The position numbers were made by a program, and so were the translations under genes. From JADCCX01 sp031431475 (GTDB taxonomy: Bacteria > Pseudomonadota > Alphaproteobacteria > Rhizobiales > Beijerinckiaceae), in the NCBI GenBank assembly GCA_031431475.1, contig JANPDL010000014.1:61080-125079 (forward strand): a stretch of DNA of 64,000 nucleotides, written 5' to 3'. Numbering within the stretch: the stretch's first letter is position 1; each line of letters begins with the position of its first letter. The notes below the pieces were generated by a model that was not told the origin of the DNA, did not search any database, and saw nothing but the letters and a program-made list of their open reading frames with translations. Positions 18,318-26,834 of the stretch are shown in pieces.

Positions 18318-18800
18318 ATGAAAATTGGCATTGTTGCCGTGGGTCGGCTGAAAGCTGGCCCCGAACGCGAGCTTGCCGAGCGCTATGCAGATCGCTTCGC
18401 CGTGACTGGCAAGGCGCTTGGCCTCACAGGCCCCGCGCAGACCGAACTCGCGGAAAGCCCGGCCCGCTCCGCACCCGAACGCAAGACGCAGGAAGCGCAG
18501 GCTATTCTCGCAAGCATCGAGCTCGATGCTCTCGTGATCGCCCTTGATGAACGCGGCACGACGCTCTGCAGTGATGCTTTCGCCGCAAAGCTCGGCCAAT
18601 GGCGTGATGCGGGGCGGAAAAATGTCACTTTCGTCATCGGTGGCGCTGACGGACTTGGAGAGAATGTACGGGTGCGAGCGCAGGAAATGTTCTCCTTCGG
18701 CCAGATGACAATGCCACATCAGCTTGTGCGGGTGATCCTGCTGGAGCAGATCTACCGGGCCGCGACGATTTTGTCGGGGCATCCATATCATCGCTCATGA
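18318..18800 (+). CDS. rlmH: 23S rRNA (pseudouridine-1915-N3)-methyltransferase RlmH
   Basis: RlmH is a SPOUT-class methyltransferase that uses SAM to methylate pseudouridine 1915 in helix 69 of 23S rRNA on assembled ribosomes. The 160-residue product starts MKIGIVAVGRLKAGPERELAERY. It contains LDERGTTLCSDAFA, the SAM-binding knot loop VIGGADGLGENV, and the C-terminal FGQMTMPHQLVRVILLEQIYRAATILSGHPYHR, diagnostic for the family. The ATG at 18318 is chosen because the preceding open frame runs through rsfS in another frame. It is the second gene of the rsfS-rlmH-envC-ctpA operon. Confidence 0.96.
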   Translation: MKIGIVAVGRLKAGPERELAERYADRFAVTGKALGLTGPAQTELAESPARSAPERKTQEAQAILASIELDALVIALDERGTTLCSDAFAAKLGQWRDAGRKNVTFVIGGADGLGENVRVRAQEMFSFGQMTMPHQLVRVILLEQIYRAATILSGHPYHRS

Positions 18801-18840
18801 CAGCCTTTCGCGCCGATGCTCCACGTGGCAGAGACGGATC

Positions 18841-20181
18841 ATGAGCGTTATGCACAAATCAACAGCTGCGGCTGCCATTGGCTATGCTTTGGCCATGTCG
18901 CCCGTCTTTGCGCAGCAGCCTCCCCGCACCGCCGCACCCACCACCCGCCCCGAGCCCATCACCACCGAACAAAAGCTCGAACGCGAACAAGAATTGCGCA
19001 AGATCGAGGAAAACCTCCGGCGCAGCCAGTCCGAGAGCGCCCAGCTCGCGGCCGAGATTGCTCAGATCCGGGGTGATCGTGCCAAACTGAACGCTGATCT
19101 GGTCGCTACATCGACGCGGGTGCGCGAAGCTGAAACCCGCTCGCAGGCCGCAGAGGGCCGGCTTGCCGCGCTCACCACAAACGAAACGGCGCTTAAGGCC
19201 TCGCTCGACGGGCGCAGGAGCACGATCATCGAGGTGTTGGCCTCGCTTCAGCGCATCGGGCGCAAGCCGCCGCCCGCTGTTCTGGTCAAGCCCGAGGACA
19301 TGCTGCAGGCGATCCGTACGTCAATGATGCTGGGGTCGGTGCTGCCCGATCTGCGGCAGGAGGTGGAGATTCTGGTGCGGGATCTCACTGGGTTGATCGC
19401 GACACGCGAGGCCATGGCAAAGGAACGCGACACGTTTGTAGCCGAGACGGCGCGGCTGGGTTCCGAGCGTCAGCGTGTCGTGGCCTTGATGGCTGCGCGC
19501 CAGACGCAGCTCGATTCCAGCGAATCGCGCCAGCAGGACGAACGGCGGCGCGTCCAGCAACTGGTGCGCGAATCGCAAACTCTCAAAGAATTGATCGGCC
19601 GCATGGAGATCGAGATCGCCTCGGCAAGCAAGGCCGCTGCTGCCGCCCGTGCAGTCCCGTTGCCCAGCCAGAATCCTGCACAGGCCGCCGCTCTTGCGCC
19701 TGGTGCCTTGCGGGACATGGCACGCTTGCAGCCCAGGATCGCGTTTCTGGACACAAAAGGGACACTTTTGCTACCTGCTACAGGACATGTCATCAAAACC
19801 TTCGGCGTAACCGATGGTTTGGGCGGCAAGGAGACAGGCACATCGGTCGAGACTGGCAAGTTCGCGCTGGTGACAATGCCGGCGGATGGCTGGGTGTCAT
19901 TCGCGGGAAGTTACCGTTCTTATGGACAAGTCTTGATCATCAACGCGGGTGGAGGCTATCATATGATCTTGACTGGCCTTGATCGCGTAAACGTTGATAC
20001 AGGACAGTTTGTGCTGGCGGGTGAGCCGGTCGCTACCATGGGGCCTTCTCCCGTGGGTGCACTGGCTTCAGACACGGGAACAGGACTTCCCGTGGTGTAT
20101 ATCGAGTTTCGAAAAGACGGGGTGCCGATCGACCCCAGCCCGTGGTGGGCAAAACCCGACGGCGAGAAGGTTCGCGGATGA
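18841..20181 (+). CDS. envC: Murein hydrolase activator EnvC family protein
   Basis: This periplasmic coiled-coil protein activates amidases at the division site. The 446-residue product has a signal peptide (AAAAIGYALAMSPVFAQQ, cleavage near residue 26). A long heptad-rich coiled coil follows (about 45-270, LEREQELRKIEENLRRSQSESAQLAAEIAQIRGDR onward), then a C-terminal LytM fold (about 310-440). The LytM domain ends GWVSFAGSYRSYGQVLIINAGGGYHMILTGLDRVNVDTGQFV. The usual zinc ligands (H-x3-D and H-x-H) are absent, as in other non-catalytic EnvC proteins, so it should work as an activator and not as an endopeptidase. Its end overlaps the ctpA start. Confidence 0.92.
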   Translation: MSVMHKSTAAAAIGYALAMSPVFAQQPPRTAAPTTRPEPITTEQKLEREQELRKIEENLRRSQSESAQLAAEIAQIRGDRAKLNADLVATSTRVREAETRSQAAEGRLAALTTNETALKASLDGRRSTIIEVLASLQRIGRKPPPAVLVKPEDMLQAIRTSMMLGSVLPDLRQEVEILVRDLTGLIATREAMAKERDTFVAETARLGSERQRVVALMAARQTQLDSSESRQQDERRRVQQLVRESQTLKELIGRMEIEIASASKAAAAARAVPLPSQNPAQAAALAPGALRDMARLQPRIAFLDTKGTLLLPATGHVIKTFGVTDGLGGKETGTSVETGKFALVTMPADGWVSFAGSYRSYGQVLIINAGGGYHMILTGLDRVNVDTGQFVLAGEPVATMGPSPVGALASDTGTGLPVVYIEFRKDGVPIDPSPWWAKPDGEKVRG

Positions 20182-21509
20182 TGCGCAAACTCTCCTACCT
20201 CATGCTCGGCGTTGCTATTGGCGCTGGAACCATGACGATTGCCTCACAGACGCGGCTGTTCAGCAGCGGCATGGCTGTGGCTGCGGGTGCCGACACCTAT
20301 CGCAAGCTGAACCTCTTCGGAGATATCTTCGAGAAGGTACGCTCGGATTATGTCGAGCCGCCGAATGAAGCCAAGCTGATCGAAAGCGCCATCAACGGCA
20401 TGCTGACATCGCTTGACCCGCATTCCAGCTACATGGATCCAAAGTCCTTCACCGATATGCGCCAGCAGACGCGTGGCGAGTTCGGAGGTCTGGGCATCGA
20501 AGTCACGATGGAGGATGGTGTCATCAAGGTGGTTTCGCCGATCGAAGACACACCTGCGGCCAAGGCAGGTATTCTTTCCGGCGACCTGATCACGCATATC
20601 GATGATGAGGCCATTCAGGGCCTGTCCCTCAACGATGCCGTCAACAAGATGCGTGGGCTGGTCAACACGCCGGTGCGCCTCAAGATCATCCGTGCAACCA
20701 GCAAGAAGGTGGAGGAGATCAAGCTGGTGCGCGACAAGATCCAGGTTCGGGCTGTGCGTGCGCGCAAAGAAGGCGATGATATCGTCTACCTGAAGATCAA
20801 CACCTTCAGCGAGCAGACATTCGAGAACCTGAAAAAGAGCATCGAGACCACGGTGGCCGAGATCGGCGCCGACAAGGTCAAGGGCTTCGTGGTTGATATG
20901 CGCAACAACCCCGGCGGCTTGCTGGATCAGGCGGTGGCCGTGTCCGATGCCTTCCTCGACCGCGGCGAGATAGTCTCGACCCGTGGCCGCGATCCGGCGG
21001 ATACCCAGCGTTTCACAGCCAAGAACGGCGACTTGACCAAGGGCAAGCCGATCATGGTGCTGATCAATGGTGGCTCTGCTTCGGCCTCCGAAATTGTGGC
21101 CGGTGCGCTGCAGGATCACAAGCGCGCCACGCTGATCGGCACACGCTCGTTCGGCAAGGGTTCGGTGCAGACCATAATTCCTTTGCGCGAGCAGGGCGCG
21201 GTTCGCCTGACAACGGCGCGGTACTACACGCCGTCAGGTCGTTCGATTCAAGCCAAGGGTATCGATCCGGACATCAAGATCGAGCAGGAAATCCCAGAGG
21301 CGTTGCGCGGCAAGGACGAAACCAAGGGCGAGGCCGGTCTGAAGGGTCACCTTAAGAGTGGTCAGGATACCGAGGAAAAGGGCGGTTCTTCCGCCTATGT
21401 TCCACCCGAGGCCAAGGACGACAAGCAATTGATCTACGCACTGGATCTGCTGCGCGGCATCAAGGTGAACCAGGCTCCGGCACCTGCGACAACACCGAAG
21501 GCCAACTGA
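20178..21509 (+). CDS. ctpA: Carboxy-terminal processing peptidase CtpA (S41 family)
   Basis: This periplasmic serine protease with a PDZ domain trims envelope proteins. It has an N-terminal signal/anchor (MMRKLSYLMLGVAIGAGTMTIA), a helical region, a PDZ domain (about 85-170, GGLGIEVTMEDGVIKVVSPIEDTPAAKAGILSGDLITHIDD) and the S41 catalytic domain. That domain carries VVDMRNNPGGLLDQAV, the nucleophile Ser in GGSASASEIVAGALQD and the general-base Lys in GTRSFGKGSVQT. The length of about 443 aa is normal. The start ATG 20178 (or the next codon, 20181) overlaps the envC stop in ATGATG, giving coupled translation. A strong terminator follows; the rppH gene often found next is missing here. Confidence 0.95.
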   Translation: MMRKLSYLMLGVAIGAGTMTIASQTRLFSSGMAVAAGADTYRKLNLFGDIFEKVRSDYVEPPNEAKLIESAINGMLTSLDPHSSYMDPKSFTDMRQQTRGEFGGLGIEVTMEDGVIKVVSPIEDTPAAKAGILSGDLITHIDDEAIQGLSLNDAVNKMRGLVNTPVRLKIIRATSKKVEEIKLVRDKIQVRAVRARKEGDDIVYLKINTFSEQTFENLKKSIETTVAEIGADKVKGFVVDMRNNPGGLLDQAVAVSDAFLDRGEIVSTRGRDPADTQRFTAKNGDLTKGKPIMVLINGGSASASEIVAGALQDHKRATLIGTRSFGKGSVQTIIPLREQGAVRLTTARYYTPSGRSIQAKGIDPDIKIEQEIPEALRGKDETKGEAGLKGHLKSGQDTEEKGGSSAYVPPEAKDDKQLIYALDLLRGIKVNQAPAPATTPKAN

Positions 21510-21535
21510 ACGCGTCTTTAGCCATTTATGCATTC

Positions 21536-21566
21536 AAGAGCCGCCTCAGGGCGGCTCTTCTCTTTT
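21536..21566 (+). terminator. Rho-independent terminator after ctpA
   Basis: A 10-bp stem AAGAGCCGCC/GGCGGCTCTT with a TCAG loop is followed by a C/T-rich tract. It ends the rsfS-rlmH-envC-ctpA operon. Confidence 0.88.
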
Positions 21567-21788
21567 GTCGTCAAGCGGCACTTCCTGTTTCCAGCGCCCG
21601 TTTCTTGAACTTTCCGTGATGCCACGTCCAATCTTAATGTTAAGTCATCTTCCATTCATCTCCTGGGCCTCAAAACACCTTCGACGGTGTCAGGGTGCTT
21701 GCATGCCATCTGCATCTGTGGCTTTGGAACCGCCGTCAGGTCCGGACAGTCATATGTTTGGGTGGGAAGGTTTGTAAGAGGCGTAGTG

Positions 21789-22910
21789 ATGAAGCATCCC
21801 CGCGATATTTTCCGTTCACGCATGGACCTTGGCGAAGTTTCCGTCGAGCGTGCCTTGGCGGAATTCCGCGCCTCCCGTCCCGTTGTGATCACTTCTGAGG
21901 CCTCCGCCATTCTGATGTGTGGCGTGGAAGGTCTGGACGCTGAACTCGCCCGTGATCTCGATAATCTCGCGGAAGGCAAGGCTCGTCTTGTGCTGCCCGC
22001 CGCCCGTCTGCGCCGTCTTGGTCTCGACCGCACCCAGCCCGGTGTCGTGTCACTGCCAATCGTTGATGCCCAGCGCGTCGAGATGCTGGCCCTCAAGATT
22101 GATGCGAAGATCGATGCACCCGTCAGTCCACTGATGGACCTCGACGATATGGCGCTGGAACTGGCGCGCGTCGCCCTCACGATCCCAGCAATCGTTACGC
22201 TGCCCGCCGATCTGGCCGTGCTGCCAGAAAGCCTGTTCGTCCGCGTGACAGCGGAGGCCATCCGCAATTACCGCCAGTCGCAGGTCAAGGCCATGCGCAT
22301 GGTTGGCCGCGCCCCGGTGCCACTGGAAGGCGCGCCGGACACCGAGTTTGTGGTGTTCCGTGGTGGCGAAGGCCTGCGTGATCAGGTGGCCATCATCGTG
22401 GGCAAGCCGGATTTCACGCAGCCCATCAACGTCCGCATGCATTCAGCCTGCCTGACAGGCGATCTCTTCGGGTCGCTGAAATGCGATTGCGGTGACCAGT
22501 TGCGTGAGACGGTGCAATGGATGGCCGAGAACGACGGCGGCATGCTGCTCTATCTCGATCAGGAAGGCCGTGGAAACGGCATCGCCAACAAGATGCGGGC
22601 CTACAAGCTGCAGTCGCAGGGCTGGGACACCTATGACGCGGACGAGGTTCTGGGCTTTGATTTCGACCAGCGCAAGTTCGACTTTGCCGCCGTGATGCTG
22701 ACACAGCTTGGCGTCAAGCGCGTCAGCCTGATGACCAACAATCCTGAAAAGATCGGCGCGCTGGAAAAAGCGGGCATCCAGCTTGTCGAGAGCAAGCGTG
22801 TGCTGGGCCGCCCGAACCCCAACAACGTGCGCTATCTGGCGTCAAAGCGTGATCGTGCCGGGCATTATATTGATTTCGAGGCGTTGGCGGCACGCGCTCC
22901 GGCGGAGTGA
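21789..22910 (+). CDS. ribA: GTP cyclohydrolase II, N-terminally extended
   Basis: RibA converts GTP to formate, diphosphate and the pyrimidine that starts riboflavin synthesis. The catalytic domain spans about residues 195-365. It carries the zinc ligands in SACLTGDLFGSLKCDCGDQL, the catalytic YLDQEGRGNGIANKMRAYKLQ and the guanine-binding LMTNNPEKI. The first 180 residues or so have no clear enzyme motif. VERALAEFRASRPVVITSEASAILM faintly resembles the start of DHBP synthase (RibB), but its acidic catalytic motif is absent. Extended RibA proteins of about 370 aa are usual in Alphaproteobacteria. The ATG at 21789 follows AAGAGGCG. The 3' end overlaps the convergent gene at 22865-23302 by 46 nt. 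Confidence 0.93.
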   Translation: MKHPRDIFRSRMDLGEVSVERALAEFRASRPVVITSEASAILMCGVEGLDAELARDLDNLAEGKARLVLPAARLRRLGLDRTQPGVVSLPIVDAQRVEMLALKIDAKIDAPVSPLMDLDDMALELARVALTIPAIVTLPADLAVLPESLFVRVTAEAIRNYRQSQVKAMRMVGRAPVPLEGAPDTEFVVFRGGEGLRDQVAIIVGKPDFTQPINVRMHSACLTGDLFGSLKCDCGDQLRETVQWMAENDGGMLLYLDQEGRGNGIANKMRAYKLQSQGWDTYDADEVLGFDFDQRKFDFAAVMLTQLGVKRVSLMTNNPEKIGALEKAGIQLVESKRVLGRPNPNNVRYLASKRDRAGHYIDFEALAARAPAE

Positions 22911-23302
22911 CCGAGTTGATGCAAGCGATGCTCAATTCCTGCAATCGCTTCGGCATCAATGCTAAATATATCAAGTTGACCACATTCCAGCCGGAAGATC
23001 ATCGCTTCTGCTGACTTCGATATTATGAGTTTGTCGCCCAAACTTCCATTGCAAGCTGCGACTGAAACCCCACAAAGTTCCACGTCCAGAAATGCTTTTG
23101 CAAAGACGTCGGTTTCAAAGCCGACATGATATTCTGGCACATTGCACATAATGCGGATGTTGAATTCGCCGATTTTTAGCCAATGACCCGGAGCAATTTC
23201 TATTGAATGCGTTGCCGATGTCCAAAGGTTGGCTATTTCTCGTCCTACCAGTCGACTGAAGATCGATGCCGCAGTCGAGAAAATACCATAGACTGAAACC
23301 AT
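22865..23302 (-). CDS. Hypothetical protein, 145 aa, translationally coupled
   Basis: I do not recognise this family. The sequence (MVSVYGIFSTAASIFSRLVGREIANLWTS...) has mixed alpha/beta character, four cysteines and no membrane helix. The middle (GHWLKIGEFNIRIMCNVPEYHVGF) looks like beta sheet, and the last third is hydrophilic and helical. The ATG (23300-23302) overlaps the TGA of the upstream dehydrogenase in ATGA, good evidence that the pair is co-translated. Base composition falls to about 48% GC here (line 22981-23040, counted by hand), well below both neighbours. The 3' end runs 46 nt into the end of ribA on the other strand. It may be a recently acquired gene. Confidence 0.55.
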   Translation of the reverse strand: MVSVYGIFSTAASIFSRLVGREIANLWTSATHSIEIAPGHWLKIGEFNIRIMCNVPEYHVGFETDVFAKAFLDVELCGVSVAACNGSLGDKLIISKSAEAMIFRLECGQLDIFSIDAEAIAGIEHRLHQLGHSAGARAANASKSI

Positions 23303-24195
23303 CACTTCAAACCGTTCAGCTCCGCAATCGCATCCGACACCATCGGCACATACTCTTCGCCACGCCCCTGTGAAACCGCGATGGCGTAGGAGTTCTTCAC
23401 GGCATTGCCCACCGGGTTCGACAGCTTGGCGGCATCCGCCATCGATTCCAGATAGCGCATGTCTTTCAATGCGTTGTTCAGCGAAAAGATATGCGCATTG
23501 CGGTCGCCCTCCAGCACATATTTGAAGAAAGTCTGGTAGAACCCGCAATCCATGCGGCTGCCCCGGATCACGCTGTCGAAAACCTGCGGCGTGATGCCGG
23601 ACTTGCGGGCCAGCGCCAGTGCCTCGGCATAGATCGCGCCGTAGCCCATTGCGAGGAAGTTGTTGAGAAGCTTCATCTGGTGTCCGGTACCGACCGGACC
23701 GAGATGGGTGACCTTGACGGCCCAGGCCTCTAGCGCGGGGCGGATGCGGGCGAGCGTCGCGTCATCCGAACCGACCATGGTGGTGAGTTGGCCAAGCTCC
23801 GCCTGCGCAGGTGTGCCGCCGAGCGGCGCGTCACAAAGCGTAATGCCCAGCGGCGCAAGTTCCGCCGCCAGTTCCTGTGTCGAGACCGGATTGGCCGTCG
23901 ATGTATCGACGATGACCAGACCTTTCTGCGCACCGGTCTTGATGCCATCCGCTCCCCGGATCAGTTTTTCCACCACAGATGAATCCGTCACGCAGAGGAA
24001 AAGGATATCTGAGGCTTTTGCCACTTCTGCCGGTGTTTTTACCTCGACCGCGCCCCTGGCCACAAGCGCATCCACCGGCGCGCGGTTGCGGTTGCCCATA
24101 ATGGTCAGGGGAAAGCCCTTTTCCAGCAGGTTTTTCGCCATGCCGTGGCCCATGTAGCCCACGCCGATGAAGCCGATACGGTCTTTTGCCGCCAT
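23302..24195 (-). CDS. NAD(P)-dependent beta-hydroxyacid dehydrogenase (3-hydroxyisobutyrate dehydrogenase-like)
   Basis: This is a member of the family that includes tartronate semialdehyde reductase, 3-hydroxyisobutyrate dehydrogenase and GLYR reductases. The 297-residue product begins with the dinucleotide loop IGFIGVGYMGHGMAKNLLEKGF (residues 7-28). It has the substrate-binding DAPLGGTPAQAELGQLTTMVG and the catalytic Lys in GTGHQMKLLNNFLAMGY (near residue 171). Helical domain II follows. The family usually has DAPVSGG at the substrate loop; here it is DAPLGGT, a small departure that leaves the substrate open. It is divergent from the FAD monooxygenase and coupled to the hypothetical gene downstream by an ATGA overlap. 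Confidence 0.9.
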   Translation of the reverse strand: MAAKDRIGFIGVGYMGHGMAKNLLEKGFPLTIMGNRNRAPVDALVARGAVEVKTPAEVAKASDILFLCVTDSSVVEKLIRGADGIKTGAQKGLVIVDTSTANPVSTQELAAELAPLGITLCDAPLGGTPAQAELGQLTTMVGSDDATLARIRPALEAWAVKVTHLGPVGTGHQMKLLNNFLAMGYGAIYAEALALARKSGITPQVFDSVIRGSRMDCGFYQTFFKYVLEGDRNAHIFSLNNALKDMRYLESMADAAKLSNPVGNAVKNSYAIAVSQGRGEEYVPMVSDAIAELNGLK

Positions 24196-24374
24196 GATAT
24201 TTCCCCTGATGTGATGTGACTATCAGGCACTGTGGAGGGCGCGTGCGTCAAGGGACGATTGGCTGTCTCGTAGTGTTATGGTCGTCCGCAGGTGAATTGG
24301 GTCTGCGCGCGCCGTTGCCGCAGCAGCCTCAATATTGGTTGCAAACGCAACCAGTTCTGCCAAGACGGAACGCG

Positions 24375-25973
24375 ATGACGTCCCGCAAAACGATCTTCCA
24401 GTATGGCTACCGCCGGTCCGCCGATCAGGGCAAAACCAGACCCGCGCATCACCCCGTCGTGATCATCGGCGCGGGTCCGGTGGGTCTGGCGCTGGCCGTC
24501 GACCTGGCGCAGCGCTCTATCCCCGTGGTGCTGCTCGACGACGCCGACCGCATCGGCGAAGGCAGCCGGGCCATCTGTTTCGCCAAGAAGACACTGGAGG
24601 TCTTCGACCGTCTGGGCTGCGCCGGGCCGATGCTGGAGAAAGGCGTGCGCTGGTCCGTGGGCCGTGTCTTTCAGGGCGAGCGGGAGCTTTACCAGTTTGA
24701 TCTCCTGCCCGAGGGCGGCCACAAGATGCCCGCTTTCATCAACCTCCAGCAATATTATGTGGAGGGGCATCTGGTCGAGCGCGTGGCGGACCTTCCGTTG
24801 ATAGACCTGCGCTGGCGCAACCGTGTCAGTGCAATCACCCGACATGCTGATCACGCCGCACTGGCGATTGAGACGCCAGACGGACCCTATCATCTCACCA
24901 CGGACTGGCTGGTCGCGTGCGACGGTGCCCGCTCGCCCGCCCGCACCATGCTGGGGCTTGATTTTGCAGGCGAGGTCTTCGAGGACCAATTCCTGATTGC
25001 CGATGTGAAGATGACAGCGGACTTTCCGGTGGAGCGCCGGTTCTGGTTTGAGCCGCCGTTTCACACCGGCCAGTCGGCCCTGCTGCACAAGCAGCCCGAT
25101 GATATCTGGCGCATCGATCTGCAACTTGGGCGCGATGCGGATACCGAGGCCGAGAAAAAGCTTGAAGCGGTCATCCCCCGCATCACACGGATGCTGGGGC
25201 ATCAGGATTTCAGGCTGGAATGGGTCTCGATCTACAAGTTCCAGTGCCGCAGGCTGGAGCGCTTCGTGCATGACAGGGTGATCTTTGCGGGCGACAGCGC
25301 GCATCAGGTCTCGCCCTTCGGCGCGCGCGGTGCCAACTCCGGCGTGCAGGATGCCGAGAACCTCGCATGGAAGCTGGCGGCGGTGATCAAGGGACAAGCG
25401 AGGGCCTCGCTGATCGAAACATACAATTCCGAACGCTCCGAGGCTGCGGACGAGAACATCCTCAACTCCACCCGCGCCACGGATTTCCTGGCCCCGCACT
25501 CCGAAGCCGAGCGCACCCTGCGCAATGCGGCGCTCTCGCTGGCGCAGCACACGGGCTTTGCCAAACGCATGGTCAACTCAGGACGCCTTTCGGTGCCCAC
25601 GGCCTATGCCAACAGCCCGGTGTCCACGCCGGATGAAGCTCAGTGGGAGGGCGGCGTTAGTCCCGGCACGCCAATCCCTGATGCGCCGATGGTGGATGCG
25701 GCAGGCAAAATGATGTTCCTGACAGAAGCTTTGGGGCAGGATTTCACGCTGTTGCACAGGGCGAATGGGCAAACGCTTGATGCGCCGAAGGGTGTGGCGG
25801 TGATCGGGGTTGGAACAGAATTCAGCGATACTGAAGGCCTCTTGGAGAAGCGTTTCGCCATACCGGATGGCGGCGGTTATCTCATCCGGCCAGACGGCCA
25901 TGTCGCCGCGCGGTTCTATCATGCCAGTCAAGGCAAGGTGGCTGCCGCGCTCAGGCGGGCAAGGGGAGGCTGA
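24375..25973 (+). CDS. FAD-dependent aromatic monooxygenase (PheA/TfdB/MhpA-like)
   Basis: This flavoprotein hydroxylase is of the class A type that acts on phenolic or other aromatic acids using NAD(P)H and O2. The product is about 532 aa. FAD-binding motif 1 is VVIIGAGPVGLALAVDLAQRSIPVVLLDD (residues 27-55), the DG motif is LVACDGARSPARTMLGL, and the GD motif is VIFAGDSAHQVSPFGARGANSGVQDAENLAWKL. The C-terminal thioredoxin-like domain characteristic of the group is present (about 420-530). The ATG at 24375 follows AGACGGAA; the frame upstream of it looks non-coding. It is followed after 2 nt by a DUF2783 gene, a recurrent pairing. The true substrate cannot be read from the sequence. Confidence 0.88.
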   Translation: MTSRKTIFQYGYRRSADQGKTRPAHHPVVIIGAGPVGLALAVDLAQRSIPVVLLDDADRIGEGSRAICFAKKTLEVFDRLGCAGPMLEKGVRWSVGRVFQGERELYQFDLLPEGGHKMPAFINLQQYYVEGHLVERVADLPLIDLRWRNRVSAITRHADHAALAIETPDGPYHLTTDWLVACDGARSPARTMLGLDFAGEVFEDQFLIADVKMTADFPVERRFWFEPPFHTGQSALLHKQPDDIWRIDLQLGRDADTEAEKKLEAVIPRITRMLGHQDFRLEWVSIYKFQCRRLERFVHDRVIFAGDSAHQVSPFGARGANSGVQDAENLAWKLAAVIKGQARASLIETYNSERSEAADENILNSTRATDFLAPHSEAERTLRNAALSLAQHTGFAKRMVNSGRLSVPTAYANSPVSTPDEAQWEGGVSPGTPIPDAPMVDAAGKMMFLTEALGQDFTLLHRANGQTLDAPKGVAVIGVGTEFSDTEGLLEKRFAIPDGGGYLIRPDGHVAARFYHASQGKVAAALRRARGG

Positions 25974-25975
25974 TC

Positions 25976-26170
25976 ATGCCAGAGCCAAAACTCATCACCG
26001 AGAACCGCTTCCCCGATCCTGACGCCGCCTTTCGCCTGATTGTTGAGGCGCATCGTGGGTTGTCAGAGGAGGAGAGCAAGGCACTGAATGCCAAGTTGGT
26101 GCTGCTGCTGGCAAACCACGCGGGTGATCTTGCTGTACTGAAAGAAGCGCTGGAAATCGCGAAACGGTAG
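25976..26170 (+). CDS. DUF2783 domain-containing protein
   Basis: The small 64-residue protein has the DUF2783 pattern: FPDPDAAFRLIVEAHRGLSEEESKALNAKLVLLLANHAGDLAVLKEALEIAK. It is wholly helical, with AHRGL and LLANH as the recognisable cores. DUF2783 proteins usually sit directly after an FAD-dependent aromatic monooxygenase, as here (2-nt gap), and may be an accessory subunit. That role is inference from context only. A small hairpin (CTTCTCC/GGGAGAAG, 26184-26201) follows and may help end the transcript, although it has no T run. Confidence 0.85.
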   Translation: MPEPKLITENRFPDPDAAFRLIVEAHRGLSEEESKALNAKLVLLLANHAGDLAVLKEALEIAKR

Positions 26171-26215
26171 GGGAGGTTCACCCACTTCTCCTCTGGGAGA
26201 AGAAAAGAGCATCGC

Positions 26216-26261
26216 TTGACTCTCATTCTCGCGTGTCATATATTTCTGTCATGACAGAAAT
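26216..26261 (+). promoter_or_regulatory. Promoter with 20-bp palindromic operator over the gbsR-like start
   Basis: A -35 box TTGACT (26216-26221), 17-nt spacer and -10 box TATATT (26239-26244) form a near-consensus sigma-70 promoter. The expected transcription start, about 7 nt after the -10 box, falls on the ATG at 26251. A perfect inverted repeat with half-site ATTTCTGTCA (26242-26261) is centred on that ATG and overlaps the -10 box. It is a likely autoregulatory operator for the GbsR/MarR-type protein encoded next. Confidence 0.78.
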
Positions 26262-26805
26262 TACAAACATCTCTGCAAAGACACCCGAGCCGGTCGAGCG
26301 GTTCATTCTGCACTGGGGTGACATGGGCGCACAATGGGGGGTGAACCGCTCCGTCAGCCAGATACAGGCATTGCTCTTCCTGTCGGATCGCCCGCTGACA
26401 GCGGAGGATATTGCTGACCAGCTCTCGATTGCGCGCTCGAATGTTTCGAACTCGCTGAAGGAGCTGCTGTCCTGGAATCTCATCCGCCGCGTACCCCTGC
26501 GCAACGACAGGCGTGATCACTACGAGGCCGAGACGGACCCCTGGGAGATAGCGGTGCGTGTTGCCGCTGGTCGCAAGGCGCGCGAGATCGATCCCGCGCT
26601 GACGGCTCTGCGCCTGTGCGTCGAGCAGGCCAAGACGGACAAGACGGTCAATGCGGTAGCGCGCAAGCGCCTGAACGACATGCTGGCTTTCACAGAACAG
26701 GTAGACCGCTGGTACAGCCAGATGCTGCAGGTGCCGAAGGCCAAACGTGACATGTTGCTGAAGCTGGGCGCGAAGATTGCGTCATTTCTGCCAGGTGGCA
26801 AGTAA
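26251..26805 (+). CDS. GbsR/MarR-family transcriptional regulator
   Basis: This winged-helix DNA-binding protein of about 184 aa fits the GbsR pattern. The leader helix is FILHWGDMGAQWGVNRSVSQIQALLFLSDRPLTAEDIADQLSIARSNVSNSLKELLSWNLIRRVPL (about residues 14-80). The recognition helix is in the ARSNVSNSLKEL stretch and the wing is at RNDRRDHYEAE. A helical dimerisation region follows. Starts at GTG 26233 or ATG 26251 are possible. The ATG is preferred because the promoter places the mRNA 5' end there and no ribosome site precedes it, which suggests a leaderless message. The palindrome over the start is a likely self-repression site. It leads a five-gene operon with the DUF4166 and DCC genes. 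Confidence 0.88.
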   Translation: MTEITNISAKTPEPVERFILHWGDMGAQWGVNRSVSQIQALLFLSDRPLTAEDIADQLSIARSNVSNSLKELLSWNLIRRVPLRNDRRDHYEAETDPWEIAVRVAAGRKAREIDPALTALRLCVEQAKTDKTVNAVARKRLNDMLAFTEQVDRWYSQMLQVPKAKRDMLLKLGAKIASFLPGGK

Positions 26806-26834
26806 CAGAAGAACTGTGGAGGACGACTTCGGTC

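Noticed and set aside
24276..25550. 424-codon frame on the minus strand opposite the FAD monooxygenase
   Set aside because: The sense strand carries all flavoprotein motifs in order, and the antisense product has none.
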